Shown: positions 34,774 to 47,385, counted from the stretch's first letter. The stretch is DNA of 64,000 bases from Platanthera guangdongensis (GCA_039583875.1 CM077155.1:5444043-5508042), one strand, 5' to 3'. Notes: generated by a model not told the origin, from the letters alone. Numbers and translations are program-made.

Positions 34774-35164
34774 GAGAGTACCTGCAAGAGAAAATGACGA
34801 TCAAGTGCAAGGGAGCAGAAAGCGCAGGACTGAGGTCGAAGAAAACCTAGATATAAGATTTTCCAGAATATGAATCAACAAACTCCGTTCCACGAAAATG
34901 AGAAATTCTTCGAACTGAGTTCGACGAAATAATTTAGAGTTAAACAAGTCGTCGAGCTTATTCTGAAGAATTGAAGACCGTTCGTCGAGCTCCGTTCGAT
35001 GAACATCTTCTGAATCAAGTTCGTCGATCTCCGTTCGACGAATATTGATTCACACACAAAGAGTTCGTCAATCTCTGTTCGACGAATATCTCACAAACTT
35101 TCTTCAGTTCGTCGAACTCCGTTCGACGAACTTTGGAAAATTCGTTGAGTGCAGACAGAAACTA
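34774..35164 (-). other. Pol-ORF3 spacer of element E with a TCGTCGA/TCGACGA array
   Basis: TTCGTCGA and its inverse TCGACGAA alternate between about 34880 and 35150, often as inverted pairs around a short CTCCG or CTGAG spacer. It is the same motif as in the LTRs of E and lies between the end of pol and the ORF3 start. Confidence 0.88.
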
Positions 35165-38100
35165 AACTAAGTCTTCTCCATTAATTATTCCAGGCTGATT
35201 TATAAAGAACAGGTGGTTTCTTTCATACAGAGGTTCGGTGAAAATGTCAGCTTTTTGTAAATCAGTATAGATATATGCTTAGTCTACACACTCTCTTATG
35301 AAATGATGTCTATTATCTATATGCTTAGTCCAACTTTGATGGACTGGATTTTGTGCTATGGTTATAGCACTTGTGTTATCATATAGTAGAGTTGAATTAT
35401 TTAAGTTGAGACCATAGTCTAGTAGTTGATTTTGAATCCACAGCATCTGGGAACAACAGCTGCCAGCTGCAATATATTCTGCCTCAGCAGTTGAGGTAGA
35501 CACAGATTACTGTTTATTACAAAACTAGGACACTAATCTCATACCCAGGAACTGGCAGGTTCCTGAAGTACTTTTTCTGTCCACCCTACATCCTGCAAAA
35601 TCAGCATCTGAGTATCCAGTTAACTCAAATTCTGATTCAGTAGGATACCATAGGCCTAGACTTGGACAACTCTTTATATATCTCGAAATACTTTTTAGAA
35701 AAATAAGATGAGATTCTTTAGGATTCACTTGGAACTTAGCACAAAGGCATGTGGCAAACATGATATCAGGTCTACTAGCTGTAAGATATAATAGTGACCC
35801 AACAATGCCCCTATATAATTTCTGATCAACAGGTTTCCTATATGGATCAGAGTCTATTACTGCATTTGTAGCCATTGGTGTTTTCTTTGCTGAGGCATCA
35901 ACCATCCCAAACTTTTTGATAAGCTCTTTTGCATATTTAGCTTGGGAAATGAAGATGCCATCAGGGAGCTGCTTCACTTGGAGACCAAGGAAGTAGGAGA
36001 GCTCACACATGCTACTCATTTTAAATTTTGAATGCATAAGGTCAGAGAAACTCTTGCATAATTTGGAATCAGTAGACCCAAAAATGATGTCATCCACATA
36101 TATTTGTACTAACAGTGTTTGGTCCTTATGATGTCTAGTGAAAAGTGTCTTATCTACTATGCCTCTAATGAACTTATGCTCTATCAAAAGCTAGCTAAGG
36201 TCTCATACCAAGCTCTTGGAGCTTGCTTTAGACCATAGAGGGCTTTATGCAATTTAAATACATGATAAGGGTGAGTTGGAGAAATAAAACCTGGAGGTTG
36301 TTCAACATAGACCTCTTCTTGTAGTACTCCATTCAGAAAATCACTCTTAATATTCATCTGATAGATTTTGAATTTCTTGTAGGCTGCATAGGCAAGGAAT
36401 TTTCTAATTGCCTCTAACCTTGCAACATGTGCAAAGGTTTGGTCATAATCTATGCCTTCTTCTTGCATATAGCCTTGAGCAACAAGCCTGGCCTTGTTCC
36501 TCACTATTGTGCCTTGGGCATCTAGTTTATTTCTGTATACCAATTTGGTTCCAATGACTGTGTAGTCTTGGGGTCTTGGAACCAAATCCCAAACTCTACA
36601 TCTCTCAAACTAGTTGAGTTCCTCTTGCATTGCAATGATCCAGTGGGGATCCTGCTCAGCATCTCTTATGGATTGAGGTTCAACCTGAGAGAGAAAACAG
36701 GCATGCATCAAATCTTGGTTGAGTTGATGCCTTGTCTATACACCAACTGATATGTCTCCAATCACTTGAGATCTAGGGTGATCCCTTAGTGTGACAAGAT
36801 CATTTGGTGGAGTTGGTTCAGCAACATCATTTTGAATTAATTCCTCTTGTGGAATTGAGTTTACTGTTGGATGAGGTTCAACTTCCTCTGTACTTTCTTC
36901 TTCACTTTCTTCATGATCTTGTGGAGAAGGATGTGTTGGAACCTCTTGGGTGAGGCTTAATCCATCCAAATTCTCACACAAGTGAGGTACCTGCAAAGTG
37001 TTACTGGTAGAAACCTCTTTCTCCTTATAAGACATGTTAGTTTCATCAAAGGTAACATGAATAGACTCTTCAATGTTCAAGGTGGATTTGTTAAAAACCC
37101 TATAAGCTTTGCTTACTTGGGAATATCCTAGAAAAATTCCCTCTTCAGCCTTGGCTTCAAACTTTATAATGTATTTCTTATTATTATTATGAATATAACA
37201 TACACATTCAAATACTTTAAAATAGTTGATTTTAGGTTTCTTCCCTTTAAGTAATTCATAAGGAGTCCTATTCTTCAGTTTATGTATCAAGCTCCTGTTC
37301 AGGACATAGTTTGTTGTGCTTACAGCCTCTGCCCAAAAGGATAGGGGCATGTAAGCATCCGCAAGTAATGTACATGCAGCTTCAATTAGGGTCCTATTTT
37401 TCCTTTCAGCTACCCAATTTTGTTGGGGAGTTCTAGGAGCTGAGAAGTAGAGCCCGATACCTTCCTTCTCACAGAACTCATGCATAAGAAGAGAATCAAA
37501 CTCTGTACCATGATCACTTCTGATCAATACAACATGAGTAGAGTACTCAATCTGTATGGTCCTGAGAAAATCCGTAAGAACCTTAAAGATATCTGCCTTA
37601 CATCTCAGAAAGGACACCCAAGTGAACCTTGAGAAGTCATCTACAGTAACTAAGGTGTAGGATTTCCCTCCTAGGCTTTGTACTGCAATGGGTCCAAAAA
37701 GATCCATGTGCAGCAGGTACAAGATCCTAAGTGAATCACTCTTATTAATTGATTTAAAACTAGCTTTAGTTTGCTTGCCTAGTTGACAAGCACTGCAAAG
37801 GCCTTCCTTCTTGTAGGGGCCAGAAGGTAAGCCTCTTACAAGACTGTCTTTTGATAGTCTAGTAATATTTTTCATGTTTACATGTCCTAGTCTTTTATGC
37901 CACAACTCATTTTGATTGCAAACAATATTAAGCAAACAAATGTCTGAATTGGCATAAAGAAAATTAACCAAGTATATGTTTCCTTGTCTATTTCCAATTA
38001 AAACTTTTTGGTTTTCTTTATTAGAAATAATGCAAGAAGTTGAATTGAATTATACCTGATAACCTTCATCACATAACTGACTTATGGAGATGAGGTTATG

Positions 38101-38332
38101 CTTGAGTCCACTTACATAGGTCAGTTTCTTGAAGGTGACAGCTCCTATTTTTACTTCTCCATATCCTTCTGACTGACCACACTTTGAATCACTAAAGATA
38201 ATCTTTGGTCCCAGCTTGGACTTGTAGTTGTGTAAGATGTCCTTGCTGCCAGTCGATTATTTGGAGCATCCACTGTCCAGGTACCGTGTTTGATTATTTA
38301 CTGGACAGCTCTTCAACTGCAATGAAAAACAA
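35165..38332 (-). pseudogene. Pol of copia element E (protease, integrase, RT, RNase H)
   Basis: Protease is at about 38330-38200 with YLDSG; the usual Arg after it is replaced and a stop follows. Integrase (37971-36736 and upstream) has WHKRLGHVNM, CSACQLGKQ, LHMDLFGP, RSDHGTEF and VAERKNRTLIE, so the DDE residues are kept; QNG is changed to QNW. RT (36585-35525) keeps an intact YVDD (about 36085-36100), [11 protein letters not shown] and [11 protein letters not shown], with one in-frame stop at about 36190. RNase H has SDADFAG and AEAEYIAAG with stops near 35525 and 35279. The end DIFTEPLYER lies near 35190. It is inactive but less damaged than D. Confidence 0.88.
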
Positions 38333-40476
38333 TTAATTGTTCTTGACCCAGGTTACCTTGGGTCCTTTATTTTGCTGGTAAGAGAAACTGGATATAACAG
38401 AGAATTTAGGTTGAGATTTATATCCTAGTGGGTGATATCTTCTAGGTGGTATTACCCAATCAGGTACAGGATTAAATGGTTTCCTAGAATTATTAGAGTT
38501 GCTGTAAAAATTACAATTTTTTGTTAAGTTTTCTGGGTTCGACGAATTATTGTGAGTTCGTCGACCAGAGTTCGACAAATTGGGATGAGATCATCAATCT
38601 TTGCCCAGAGAATGAACATGTTCATTTTTTGTGCCCCACGTTCATCGACCACTGCTCGACGAACCATACAGATTTCGTCGATCGCAGTTAGATGAAAAAT
38701 TATAGCTAAAGTTTGTGTTTTGCGTTCATCGAGTTGGGTTCGACGAACTGGCAACATTTCGTTGTTCTGAGTTCGACGAAATCTATTGAACTTTGTTTTT
38801 ACATGTGGTTTTCTGATTTTTATTATTTTGATCTATTGATTTTTGAACATTTTCTAAGATTTATTTATTGTTCATTATTTCTTTCCCCTTAGCTAAAACA
38901 AATTTGATAGGGGTTGTCAGAATGTTCTTCTTGAGAATTGGGGGCAAACTTGATGAAGCACCCAAGCCAAGCTTGCCATTCAATCTGGCATTGAATGTGC
39001 TTGTGATGTCCATCAGCTTGAGGCTTCTCCCATTGAGAGATTCCTCAAGTTGTTTAGCCTCACATAGCTCAGTCTTTAACAATATAATTTGTTCATTAGC
39101 TAAGGTTAATTCATCCTTTAACCTATTGTTTTCTGAATTAACATTCTCTAGGTTTCCTAATTTTTCCCTAAGAGTCTTAATTTATTTTTCTGAGTTAATT
39201 AAGTCTATGCACATTGTTTTAAATTCAGATTTAAATGAATCAGAACTGTAATCAAAGGAAGATAATACCTTGTCAGCTTCAGAATCTTAAACTGCTTCAT
39301 TGTCTGAATCTTCTTCTTCTTCTGAATGGCTCCTGGAGACATCAATGGCCATGAGGCAAACCTCTTTGGCCCTTGCCTCTTCTTCATCTTCACCGAGGCT
39401 GGAAGATGATGATTCATGCTCAATTTCACTCCAAGATTCAGCCACAAAGCCCTTGCCTCTCCTTTGGCCCTTGCCTCTTTGGTCCTTCTTCTTATATTTA
39501 TTGGAGGAAGGCCTGCTGTTGTGCTGTCTTCTGGTATCTTTCTCTCTTCTCTTCTCCTTCTTCTGATTCTTTGGACACTCAGAGATGAAGTGTCCAGATT
39601 TCCTGCAACCAAAACACATCACTTTTTAGTTGGTGTTTTGTCATACCTTGGTTTGTCATCCTACCTTGATGACTTTCTCCTGAAGTCTTTCCTTGCCATT
39701 TTGTAGAATCTTTTGGCAAAAAGACTCAACAGTTCTTCATTTATGGTTGAATTCTCTGTCTCCTCAGCAGCCCTGAATGCAATGCTTTGTTCTTTTCTTG
39801 CAGGAGGAGGTGTTCTCTACTCAACTGCCTCTCTGGATTTAATCAGCTGTTCATAGGACTTAAGCTTTCCTAAAAGAGATTCAGTGGAAATCTCATTTAG
39901 ACTTCTGGCCTCCTTGATGGGACAGATCCTTGAATCCCATGAGCTTGAGAAGCACATTAGGATCTTATCATTCACCTCTGTGAGGGTGATGTCCTTGTCC
40001 AAGATTTTTAGCTCATTGATGATTGAGCTTAACCTGTTATACATATCAACTACTGTCTCAGCTTCCTCTTTCTTGAAATTCTCATATTAGGATATGAGAT
40101 TGGATCTCCCGTCCTTTCTTTCATCTGCTGATTCAACCACCATTTGATTTAGGGAGTCCTAGATGGCTTTGGTTGATGTACATTCAGCCACCTTTTGAAA
40201 CATGTCATCTGACATAGTTTGTGCCAGAATGTTTATGGCCTTGACATCAGCAATCTTTGCTTTCTTCTGGGCCTCAGTCCACTCAGGCGTTGGAACTACA
40301 GTTGTGCTTGAAGATGTTGTAGAAGTAGATGCTTGAGGGGGACCTGTCAAGATGGAGTTGTAGACATCTTCATCAATAGAGTTCATGTATAACTTAATTC
40401 TTGCCTTCTAGATGGCAAACCTATTCAGGTTGCAAACTGGAGGTCTGGTGCTTGCATAGTCCTTGTTCTGTGACAT
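38333..40476 (-). pseudogene. Gag of element E, with the palindrome motif inside the coding region
   Basis: Start ATG at 40476 (MSQNKDYAST), about 95 bp after the primer-binding site. The body (FAI..ARIKLYMNSIDED, PEWTEAQKKAK, MYNRLSSIINELK) is shared with F. There is one zinc knuckle CFGCRKSGHFISEC (about 39600), a Lys/Arg-rich part, an acidic part and a coiled-coil region (about 39250-38870). Towards the C-terminus, 38785-38535 is an array of TTCGTCGA/TCGACGAA motifs, then the conserved PPRRYHPLGYK. Several stops interrupt it. Confidence 0.83.
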
Positions 40477-40570
40477 GCTATGTGTAATCCTAAATAAATA
40501 TAAAATAAGGAATCAGATCTAACTAAGGATCCTTGGTTCAAGGGTTAGCTTATACAATCAAATGAACCTT

Positions 40571-40582
40571 GCTCTGATACCA
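40571..40582 (-). other. Primer-binding site of element E
   Basis: TGGTATCAGAGC on the element strand, two bases inside the LTR end; initiator Met-tRNA type. Confidence 0.92.
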
Positions 40583-40584
40583 AT

Positions 40585-42538
40585 TGAAAGTGAGGAGTTA
40601 GATCTGGAATACTCTAGAGGGGGGGGGGGGGGGGTGAATAGAGTATTCTTTAAATCTTATACAACTTTTGCTGTAATTAAAAACTGCAGAAATAAACTAA
40701 TAAAGCAGACACACAACAGTTATAGTTAGCATAAACACAGCAAGAAAAAAAAAAGGGCAACCAGGCAACACAAGAAATTATAGTGGTTTCCTAACCTGGG
40801 TACATCCACTCTTCTACCACCCTGGTAGGAATCCACTCAGATTTTTGATCAGGTGCCTGACACCAATGAGCTTTTGATCAGGTGCTCAAAAACCAAACCT
40901 CAAGTCTTTTGATCAGGTGACTTGCAACCAGGAATAACTTTTGAAGGGAGTTATAACCCTTTATATAGAGAGGGGATGGGAGATGATATTGTCTTCTCTT
41001 TCTCAATATACAACTGAGAAGACTTAGTGGATATGATGGTAGAAAATAGCTCCCCCTGAGATATAGAATGGTTCAGGATATCTGGAACCTTTTTTCAGGG
41101 TGTTTAGCCTTGACCAGGAAGTATTCAGGAACTTCTTGACAGATGAATTTGTTGTTGTCCTTTGAAGTATCCTGGAGTGTTGAAGAAAGAAGACTCTTGA
41201 TTTTGATTTAGTGTTCTTCTTCTTCAGATAGCTAATGTTCTTCTGGTCTAGGGCTTCTTTCCTGTATCAGAGTTCTATCCATAGAGAGAGCAGAGAAAAT
41301 TCCTTGATTCAGACCGATTGTCATACAGACTATCTTTTTATCTGTGTCTATGTGTATATCTCCAGGAAAAGAGAAAACAATTCTTTTATATTTCCTGTCA
41401 AAAAGTTCTCTTTCGAAATTTGAATTTCTCTGCATTAATTGCTAATGGCATTGAGAATAAACAACATTGATTTATTTCCCCAACTATCCCATGGAAAAAT
41501 GGCAAGCAATAATCCTGGAGAAGACTATAATCAATGCTCTGTCTAACGGTTATATTCAGAGAATATTTTAACATTGATTACTCAGGAATTATTGCAATAG
41601 GAAGGAGACAGAATAAAGGAAATAACTATGTCTGGATTCGTCGAAACGAGAACAGAAATCATCGAGCTGAGTCCACAGTTCGTCAAGTTGAGAAGCTGTG
41701 TTCGTCGACCAGATGGCTTCTATTCATTGAGATGAGTTCTAAGATCATTGAGCAGAGAGCAGAACTGCATTCTCTAGAAACTTTGACAATTTTGTGTATG
41801 GAGTTCGTCGACTAAAGTTCAGCAAAGTATTTTCTGGACTTAGAATATTGAGAGGCTTCTGGATTAATAAGTTGAAGTAGAGAATCTAGAAAACATCGAC
41901 CAGAGAATTAGGTTCGTCGACTGGAGTCAAGAGAATGAAGTCTGGACTTGGAATGCTAAAGATGGAGTTCAAAGATCGTCGACCTGAGAATTGAGTTCGT
42001 CGAGCTGAGAACTTCTAACTGATAGATAAGTTTTTCCTAGACTGTGGTCCAAGTTCGTTGAACAAAGAAGATGTATTCGTCGACTGAAGTTTGAATCTGG
42101 ACTTAGAAGAATTAGTTGTTTCTGGTCTTGTGGTGCTGAAGTAGAATACCCTGGGATCGTCTAGCTGAGAACTAAGTTCGTCGACTGGAGTTCAGAGTGA
42201 AGAATCCTGGCCTTGGAGTGTTGAAGTATAATGTCCAAAATTCATCGACCTGAGTACCAAGTTTGTCGAGCTCAGCTCAGAGAATTATCTCTGAGATCGT
42301 CGAGCTGAGCAAGACTTTCGTCGACCTGAGTTCGACGAACATCGAACTCATTTTACTTGGTCTTTGGAAATTCTCTAAGTCTTGAGTCTCTGGCAGTCTA
42401 ATGATGGCTGGTCCATGAGATGTTGAAACTAAGGACTTGGCCTAGACTTTAGGACACAACTATGACCCTGGCTATACAAGATGGCTCACAAAATCCTAAC
42501 TTAGTGAACCTAGCCGAAATCAAACTAGGGATCCAACA
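40585..42538 (-). mobile_element. Element E, right = 5' LTR
   Basis: On the element strand it starts TGTTGGATCC (as does F) and ends CACTTTCA next to the primer-binding site; 1954 bp. The TATA box is TATATAAA at 40960-40967 (minus). The TCGTCGA/TCGACGA array is 41635-42360, upstream of the TATA box on the element strand. The three constant-loop hairpins are at 40843-40931. The poly-G run at 40618-40635 is an expanded form of the CACCCCCCTCTAG block of the other LTRs. Confidence 0.92.
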
Positions 42539-42543
42539 CTATA

Positions 42544-43262
42544 GAAGTTAGAAAGGGGGAGAGTTTTGTGAAAGAATATCTTGAGAAATCAGATGCACTG
42601 AGGTAGACTCAATGAGAAGCTAAGATGAAAGAGATTCATGATGATGTGCTAGGCCAGATTCAGAGTCTAAAATTCCACACCTATGACACAACAGTTTGGA
42701 TGCAAAATCAAATTCTTCCAGATTCCCAGCTGATCCAAACATCATTCCTCAACACATAAACCCCTTAGCTGCTACTGCTCCTGTTCAAGGTCAACAACCT
42801 TCCTTCTCTCCCAGACCTCAAGGGTATGAAGGTCCTCCTCCAGAATCATATGCTCAAGTTTGGGAGGCAGACCCAACAGATATATTCTTCCAAGCTCCTC
42901 CTGAGATCCAAACTTCTAAGAAGAAGAGGAAATGTGCCTCATCTAGCAGGTCAATCCCAGTTCCTGATTTAGAAAAGAGAAAAGCTCCAGAGTTTGCAGA
43001 GATCTGGTCTCCTACTTCAAAGTCTCTCATTTTAGATATTCTCAAACTTGTTATGGACTTCAATGAAAGTAGGAATATTCATTACAGCTCCCAAGAATGG
43101 AAATTGTATGAAAAATTTATGAAAAAGAGTAGACTGTATGATACAGAATTTGGAAGGAACAACCCTGCTGCTCCTCCAAGGCCTCCAAAATATTATCCCA
43201 AGCCATTCAGCTACCAAAGAAGACAGCAAGAGAAGAAAGACAAGCAGCAACATCAAGTTTAA
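42544..43262 (+). pseudogene. C-terminal part of the third ORF of element D, resumed after E
   Basis: The stretch 42544-42700 continues the coiled-coil region of D with stops and frameshifts, judged by alignment to ORF3 of B (GERVL). From 42696 an open frame runs to 43262. It shares IWSPTSKSL, SQEWKLYEK and PPKYYPKPFSYQRRQQEKK with the C-terminal ends of the ORF3 of C and B, plus a basic SKKKRK run. It joins to 18730 once E is removed; the flanks CTCTA and CTATA are the target duplication of E. Confidence 0.78.
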
Positions 43263-43475
43263 GCATAAAGGATTTTGAGAGTGTGGAATTGATTCTTGTA
43301 GAAATGATGTTTTGGACATTCATATTTATATAATTCTTAATTTAGATCATTTGTCTTTTGATTATATTCTTATGCTTGCTTATACTGCTTTCTCTATTTG
43401 TATATTTAGATATGTTTATGTCTATATAATTCACCTTAGTGTAAAGGGTTCTGACTTCTACAAATCGGGGGAGAT
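43263..43475 (+). other. 3' UTR and polypurine tract of element D
   Basis: AT-rich non-coding sequence ending in AATCGGGGGAGAT next to the LTR start. Confidence 0.75.
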
Positions 43476-43996
43476 TGTTTGGTATTTTATCCACATTAAC
43501 CCAGATTTGATGAAGTCACCCTTGAACAAAGATGAATTAAGTTGTATTTGATGTTTTGTTTGAGTTATGTATTTGTAGGATTATATTGCCAAGTAAAGAC
43601 CAATGTCAGTCTATAATGGGTCACCACACAATATAATACTTCATTGTGTGATCCATGGTATTGACTCATGTGTAGCCTCTCTATTGGGATACACTTCTTA
43701 CTCAAGCACTAGGACTAATTGGAGAAAGGCTTGTTGCTGAAATCAGTAAAGAAGAGAAAATTCTGTCGAAGAGAATTTTCTAAGTATTTGACTCGAGTAG
43801 TGACTTTCATACTCGAGTGAAATACTTAGTCAATACTCGAGTAAAACTATCTGTACTCGAGTAAAGGAACTAACTCTTGAGTAGCCAAATTATAGCTCTC
43901 GAGTAGCTAAGTCAACTACTCGAGTAGATCCTCTCTCATTCTCGAGTTAACAGAATTTCTTCTCCAGAAAGTTTTCTAAGTAAATTACTCGACTAG
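43476..43996 (+). mobile_element. Element D 3' LTR, first part
   Basis: It starts TGTTTGGTATTTTATCC. A run of ACTCGAGT motifs begins at 43793 and is interrupted by solo LTR S within one of the motifs. Confidence 0.85.
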
Positions 43997-46008
43997 TGTT
44001 GGGTACATTGGTTTAAATGAACCTGATTTGAAGAAGCCTCACCCTACTCAATGATATACATCAAAATGTATTTGATGTATTTTTGAGTTGCCTTGTGCAG
44101 GTTAAGTATTTGCAGGGAAAGCAGAAAAGTTTCTAAGTACATGTGTCGACACCCAGACAGAAAGTGTCGACACTTAAGAAGACTTGTGTCGACACCTAGA
44201 GTAGCAGTGTCGACACTTGGAGTAATTGTGTCGACACCAGGGATGCAGAGTCGACACTAGACAGAAAGTGTCGACACAAGGAGCTGTGTCGACACTCAAT
44301 GAAGAAAAGTACAGTGAAGCAGTGTCGACACTTAGAAGCAGTGTCGACACCCAGAGGATTTGTGTCTACATCAGAAAGTGTCGACACTTGGAGGCTGTGT
44401 CGACACTCAGCAAAAGTCAGCAGAGACTAAGTATAAGTGTCGACATAATGAGAAATGTGTTGACACATAGCAGAAGACTCAACACATGAAGAATGTGTCG
44501 ACACAAGAAAGAATGTGTCGACACTTAGCAGAAGACTCAACACTTGAAGAAAGTGTCGACACAAGGAGCAGTGTCGACACTTAGCAAAGTTCAGCAAAAT
44601 TCTAAGTACAAGTGTCGACACAAAGGAGATGTGTCGACACTCAGCTAAAAGTCTCAACAAAAGAAGATGTGTCGACACAAGGAGAAGTGTCAACACTCAG
44701 CAAGTATCAACACAGAAGTCAAGTGTCGACATCAAGAAGAAGTGTCGACACTGAACAAGTTCAACACATGAAGATGTGTCGACACAAAGGAGTTGTGTCG
44801 ACACTTACAAGAATTCAACAAAGTACTGAAGAACAAGGACTTGTGTCGACACACATTATCAGTGTCGACACATGATGAAGAAGCTGTGTCGAGAAGTGAA
44901 TTCTACAACACAAGGAGTTGTGTCGACAACTTGAAGGCTAGTGTCGACACTTAGTCAACTTGTGTCGACACTTAGTCCTTAAGTGTCGACACTTAAAGAC
45001 AGATTGTCTCGACACTTTCAGACAGTTATAGAAATTTCAAGAACTGACTGGATGACTTGACAGCTGCCATTCCAACTAGTCTACTGCACCTGTCAGAGTT
45101 GTCAGAAAGCTGTTAGGAACCGGATCAGCCGGTCACCATGAAGAAGGCCTATAAATAGGCTTATTCTGTCAACAGAAGATAATAATCAATCAACAAAAGA
45201 AACACAGAAGAAGATCTAGCTATTCATTGAAGAATCAAGTAAAGATCTAAGTAGTTGGAGAGAGAGAGCTCCATCAAAGAAGACAGCCGTTGGAACCAGG
45301 CTGTGAAGAAGGGTTCAGACCTAGTTCTGAATCTTAAGTTGCAGTGATTGAAGATCAACTGCAGAGAATCAATCCTATTGAGTTCTACATTCAAGAAGCT
45401 TTGAAGAAAGCCAAGTGAGATTGTTCTCAGCAGATTTCTTCCAAGAACTCATCAAGAACCTATCAACTCATCTCTCTTTTCTCTGAGTTGTAGGTATAAT
45501 CTTTGTAATCATATTTTCTTGTAAGATCCTTAAGGATCTAAGTTGTAAGCCTGTAATTATAAAGGCTGAGTGTAGGGCCTGAGTGCCTGAGGGTAGGAGA
45601 TCTAATTCTCTGAGTATAGGCCTGTTGATGCTGAGTGTAGGCTTTGTGAAGAAGCCGAGTGTAGGCTTTGTGAAGAAGCTGAGTTGTAGGGCCTTGGGCC
45701 TGAGCTGTAGGAACCTGGTTGAGGTTCTGAGTGTAAGATCTGAGGATCTGAGATAGTGGAGGAGTTTGGCTGAATCTAGTACACTACTAGATAGGCGAAG
45801 GGGGAAAGTGGATGTACCCAAACCTTAGGGAACCACTATAAATTTGTTTGTTCACTGTGTGATTGTTTGATTGCTGTGATTGCTGAATGACTGCTGTGTA
45901 GAATTAGTTATAAAGCTGTAATATAACCTGCAATCTGCCTAAAAGTTTTTAAAAAGATTAAGTCACCTATTCACCCCCCCTCTAGGTGATTATGTACAAT
46001 TTCTTTCA
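43997..46008 (+). mobile_element. Solo LTR S (B/C-related copia family)
   Basis: TGTTGGGTACATTGG...CAATTTCTTTCA with no primer-binding site or internal sequence; flanks ACTAG (43992-43996) and AGTAG (46009-46013) differ by one base. It is 2012 bp, longer than the LTRs of B because the GTGTCGACAC array is about 870 bp (44140-45015). TATA box 45150-45157. Hairpin string about 45525-45760. Conserved GTGG...CCAC block at about 45807-45840. It formed by LTR-LTR recombination. Confidence 0.9.
44140..45015 (+). repeat. GTGTCGACAC palindrome array in solo LTR S
   Basis: The longest uninterrupted array in the window, with several dozen copies. Spacers are purine-rich (AGAAG, AAGGAG), with CAGCA and TCAACA pieces. 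Confidence 0.95.
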
Positions 46009-47376
46009 AGTAGTCCTATAAGTACTCGAGTAGTTTAGTCTTTTGTCTCGAGTTACAGAAGACTGTATTTTGTGTAATTTTTCCTCACTCGAATAGTCAA
46101 ATTCATGTACTCGAGTAGTCCATCTACTACTCAAGTAGTCCAGAGTAAATACTCGAGTGACAAGCTTTTCTTCCCTCAGAATTTTTCTTAGTCCATTACT
46201 CGAATAGATATATCTATATACTCGAGTAGTTTATACCCCCTCGAGTAGTCCAGTTTCACTACTCGAGTAACCCAGATTTTTCTTCCAGAAAATATTCTAA
46301 GTTCTTGACTCGAGTAGTTTCTCTACCTCTCGAGTAGTTAATCTGTATTTTCTCGAGTAGTATTTCTTGTACTCGAGTAGTTCAACTCCACATCTCGAGT
46401 AACTATTCTAGCACTCGAGAAAGTCTCTTTGTATTCGAGTAGCTGCTCTTCATTTCTGAATTTTCTCTCGAGTCACTTACTCGAGTAGTTTTCTTCTATT
46501 CACTCGAGTAATCTCATTAGGTACTCGAGTAGGTTAATCTTCACTCGACTATGTCAGTCATCCTTTTCAGAAAATTCGTTAAGTCCAGATTTGACAGAAA
46601 TTTCAAACAGCCTTGATTTGATTGGTCCACGTGTACGTCATTAAGACTAATTATGACCGTTAGGGAAGATCTTATATAAAGTCTTGTCAAAACCAACAAA
46701 CCCTAAAAAAAGTGCTGTCAAGATTATTCTAAGTATTTTTCTGAACCTCTCTCTCTAAAAACAAAAGCCGCCGTCGCCGACCTTCATCGCGCATATCCGG
46801 CTAGAGTTTTTGATTCCAGAAGATTCAGATCAAGAAGATTCACAGATCGAGATTGTCTTTCAATTCTTCATCATCTATCTGATCGTGTGAAGCCAAGAAG
46901 TTTCAAATCTAGCTTTTGTCGAGATTCTTCTTCAACTTCTCTGATAAAGCCTCAAAGATCCAAGAAGAAGATTCAGGCCGACTACTTTTAGATCTGAGAA
47001 AGTTGTACTGTTTGTATTTCTATATACTTTCAATTTCATTCTTGCAGGAGATTCCTCTCTGAGTGTAGGAGCTTTTGTCTCCGAGTTGTAGGAAGTTTTA
47101 TCTTCCGAGTGTAGATCCATCTTGTGGTCAAGATTGTAGGAACTTTGTTCCGAGGAGTAGGATTGGTTTTCAATCCATGATAGTGGAGTAGCCGAGTCTA
47201 GTGCATTGCTAGATCCGTGAGGGAAAGTGGATGTACCCAAGGTTGGGGAACCACTATAAATCTTTTATCATCTGTGATTGCTTGGTAGATAATTGTGTGC
47301 ATAGATCTTAAATTTTTATTCCGCAAAAAGGCGCACAACTCACCTATTCACCCCCTCTAGGTGATTTAGGTAGACA
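46009..47376 (+). mobile_element. Element D 3' LTR, second part
   Basis: It continues the ACTCGAGT array to about 46560. Just upstream of the TATA box (46673-46680) are a G-box CACGTG (46628-46633) and TACGTCA, a plausible bZIP site pair. The hairpin string is at 47045-47185 and the GTGG...CCAC block at about 47228-47260. The outer end is taken as ...GGTAGACA; beyond it the gypsy RT of H begins, so the exact edge is uncertain by about 10 bp. Confidence 0.8.
47045..47185 (+). other. Hairpin string in the LTR of element D
   Basis: Stems GGAG/CTCC, GGAAG/CTTCC, GGAAC/GTTCC and GGATTG/CAATCC are joined by GAGTTGTA or GAGTGTA linkers. All stems differ from those of C, B and S, but the linker is kept. 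Confidence 0.78.
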
Positions 47377-47385
47377 ACTGATTAA

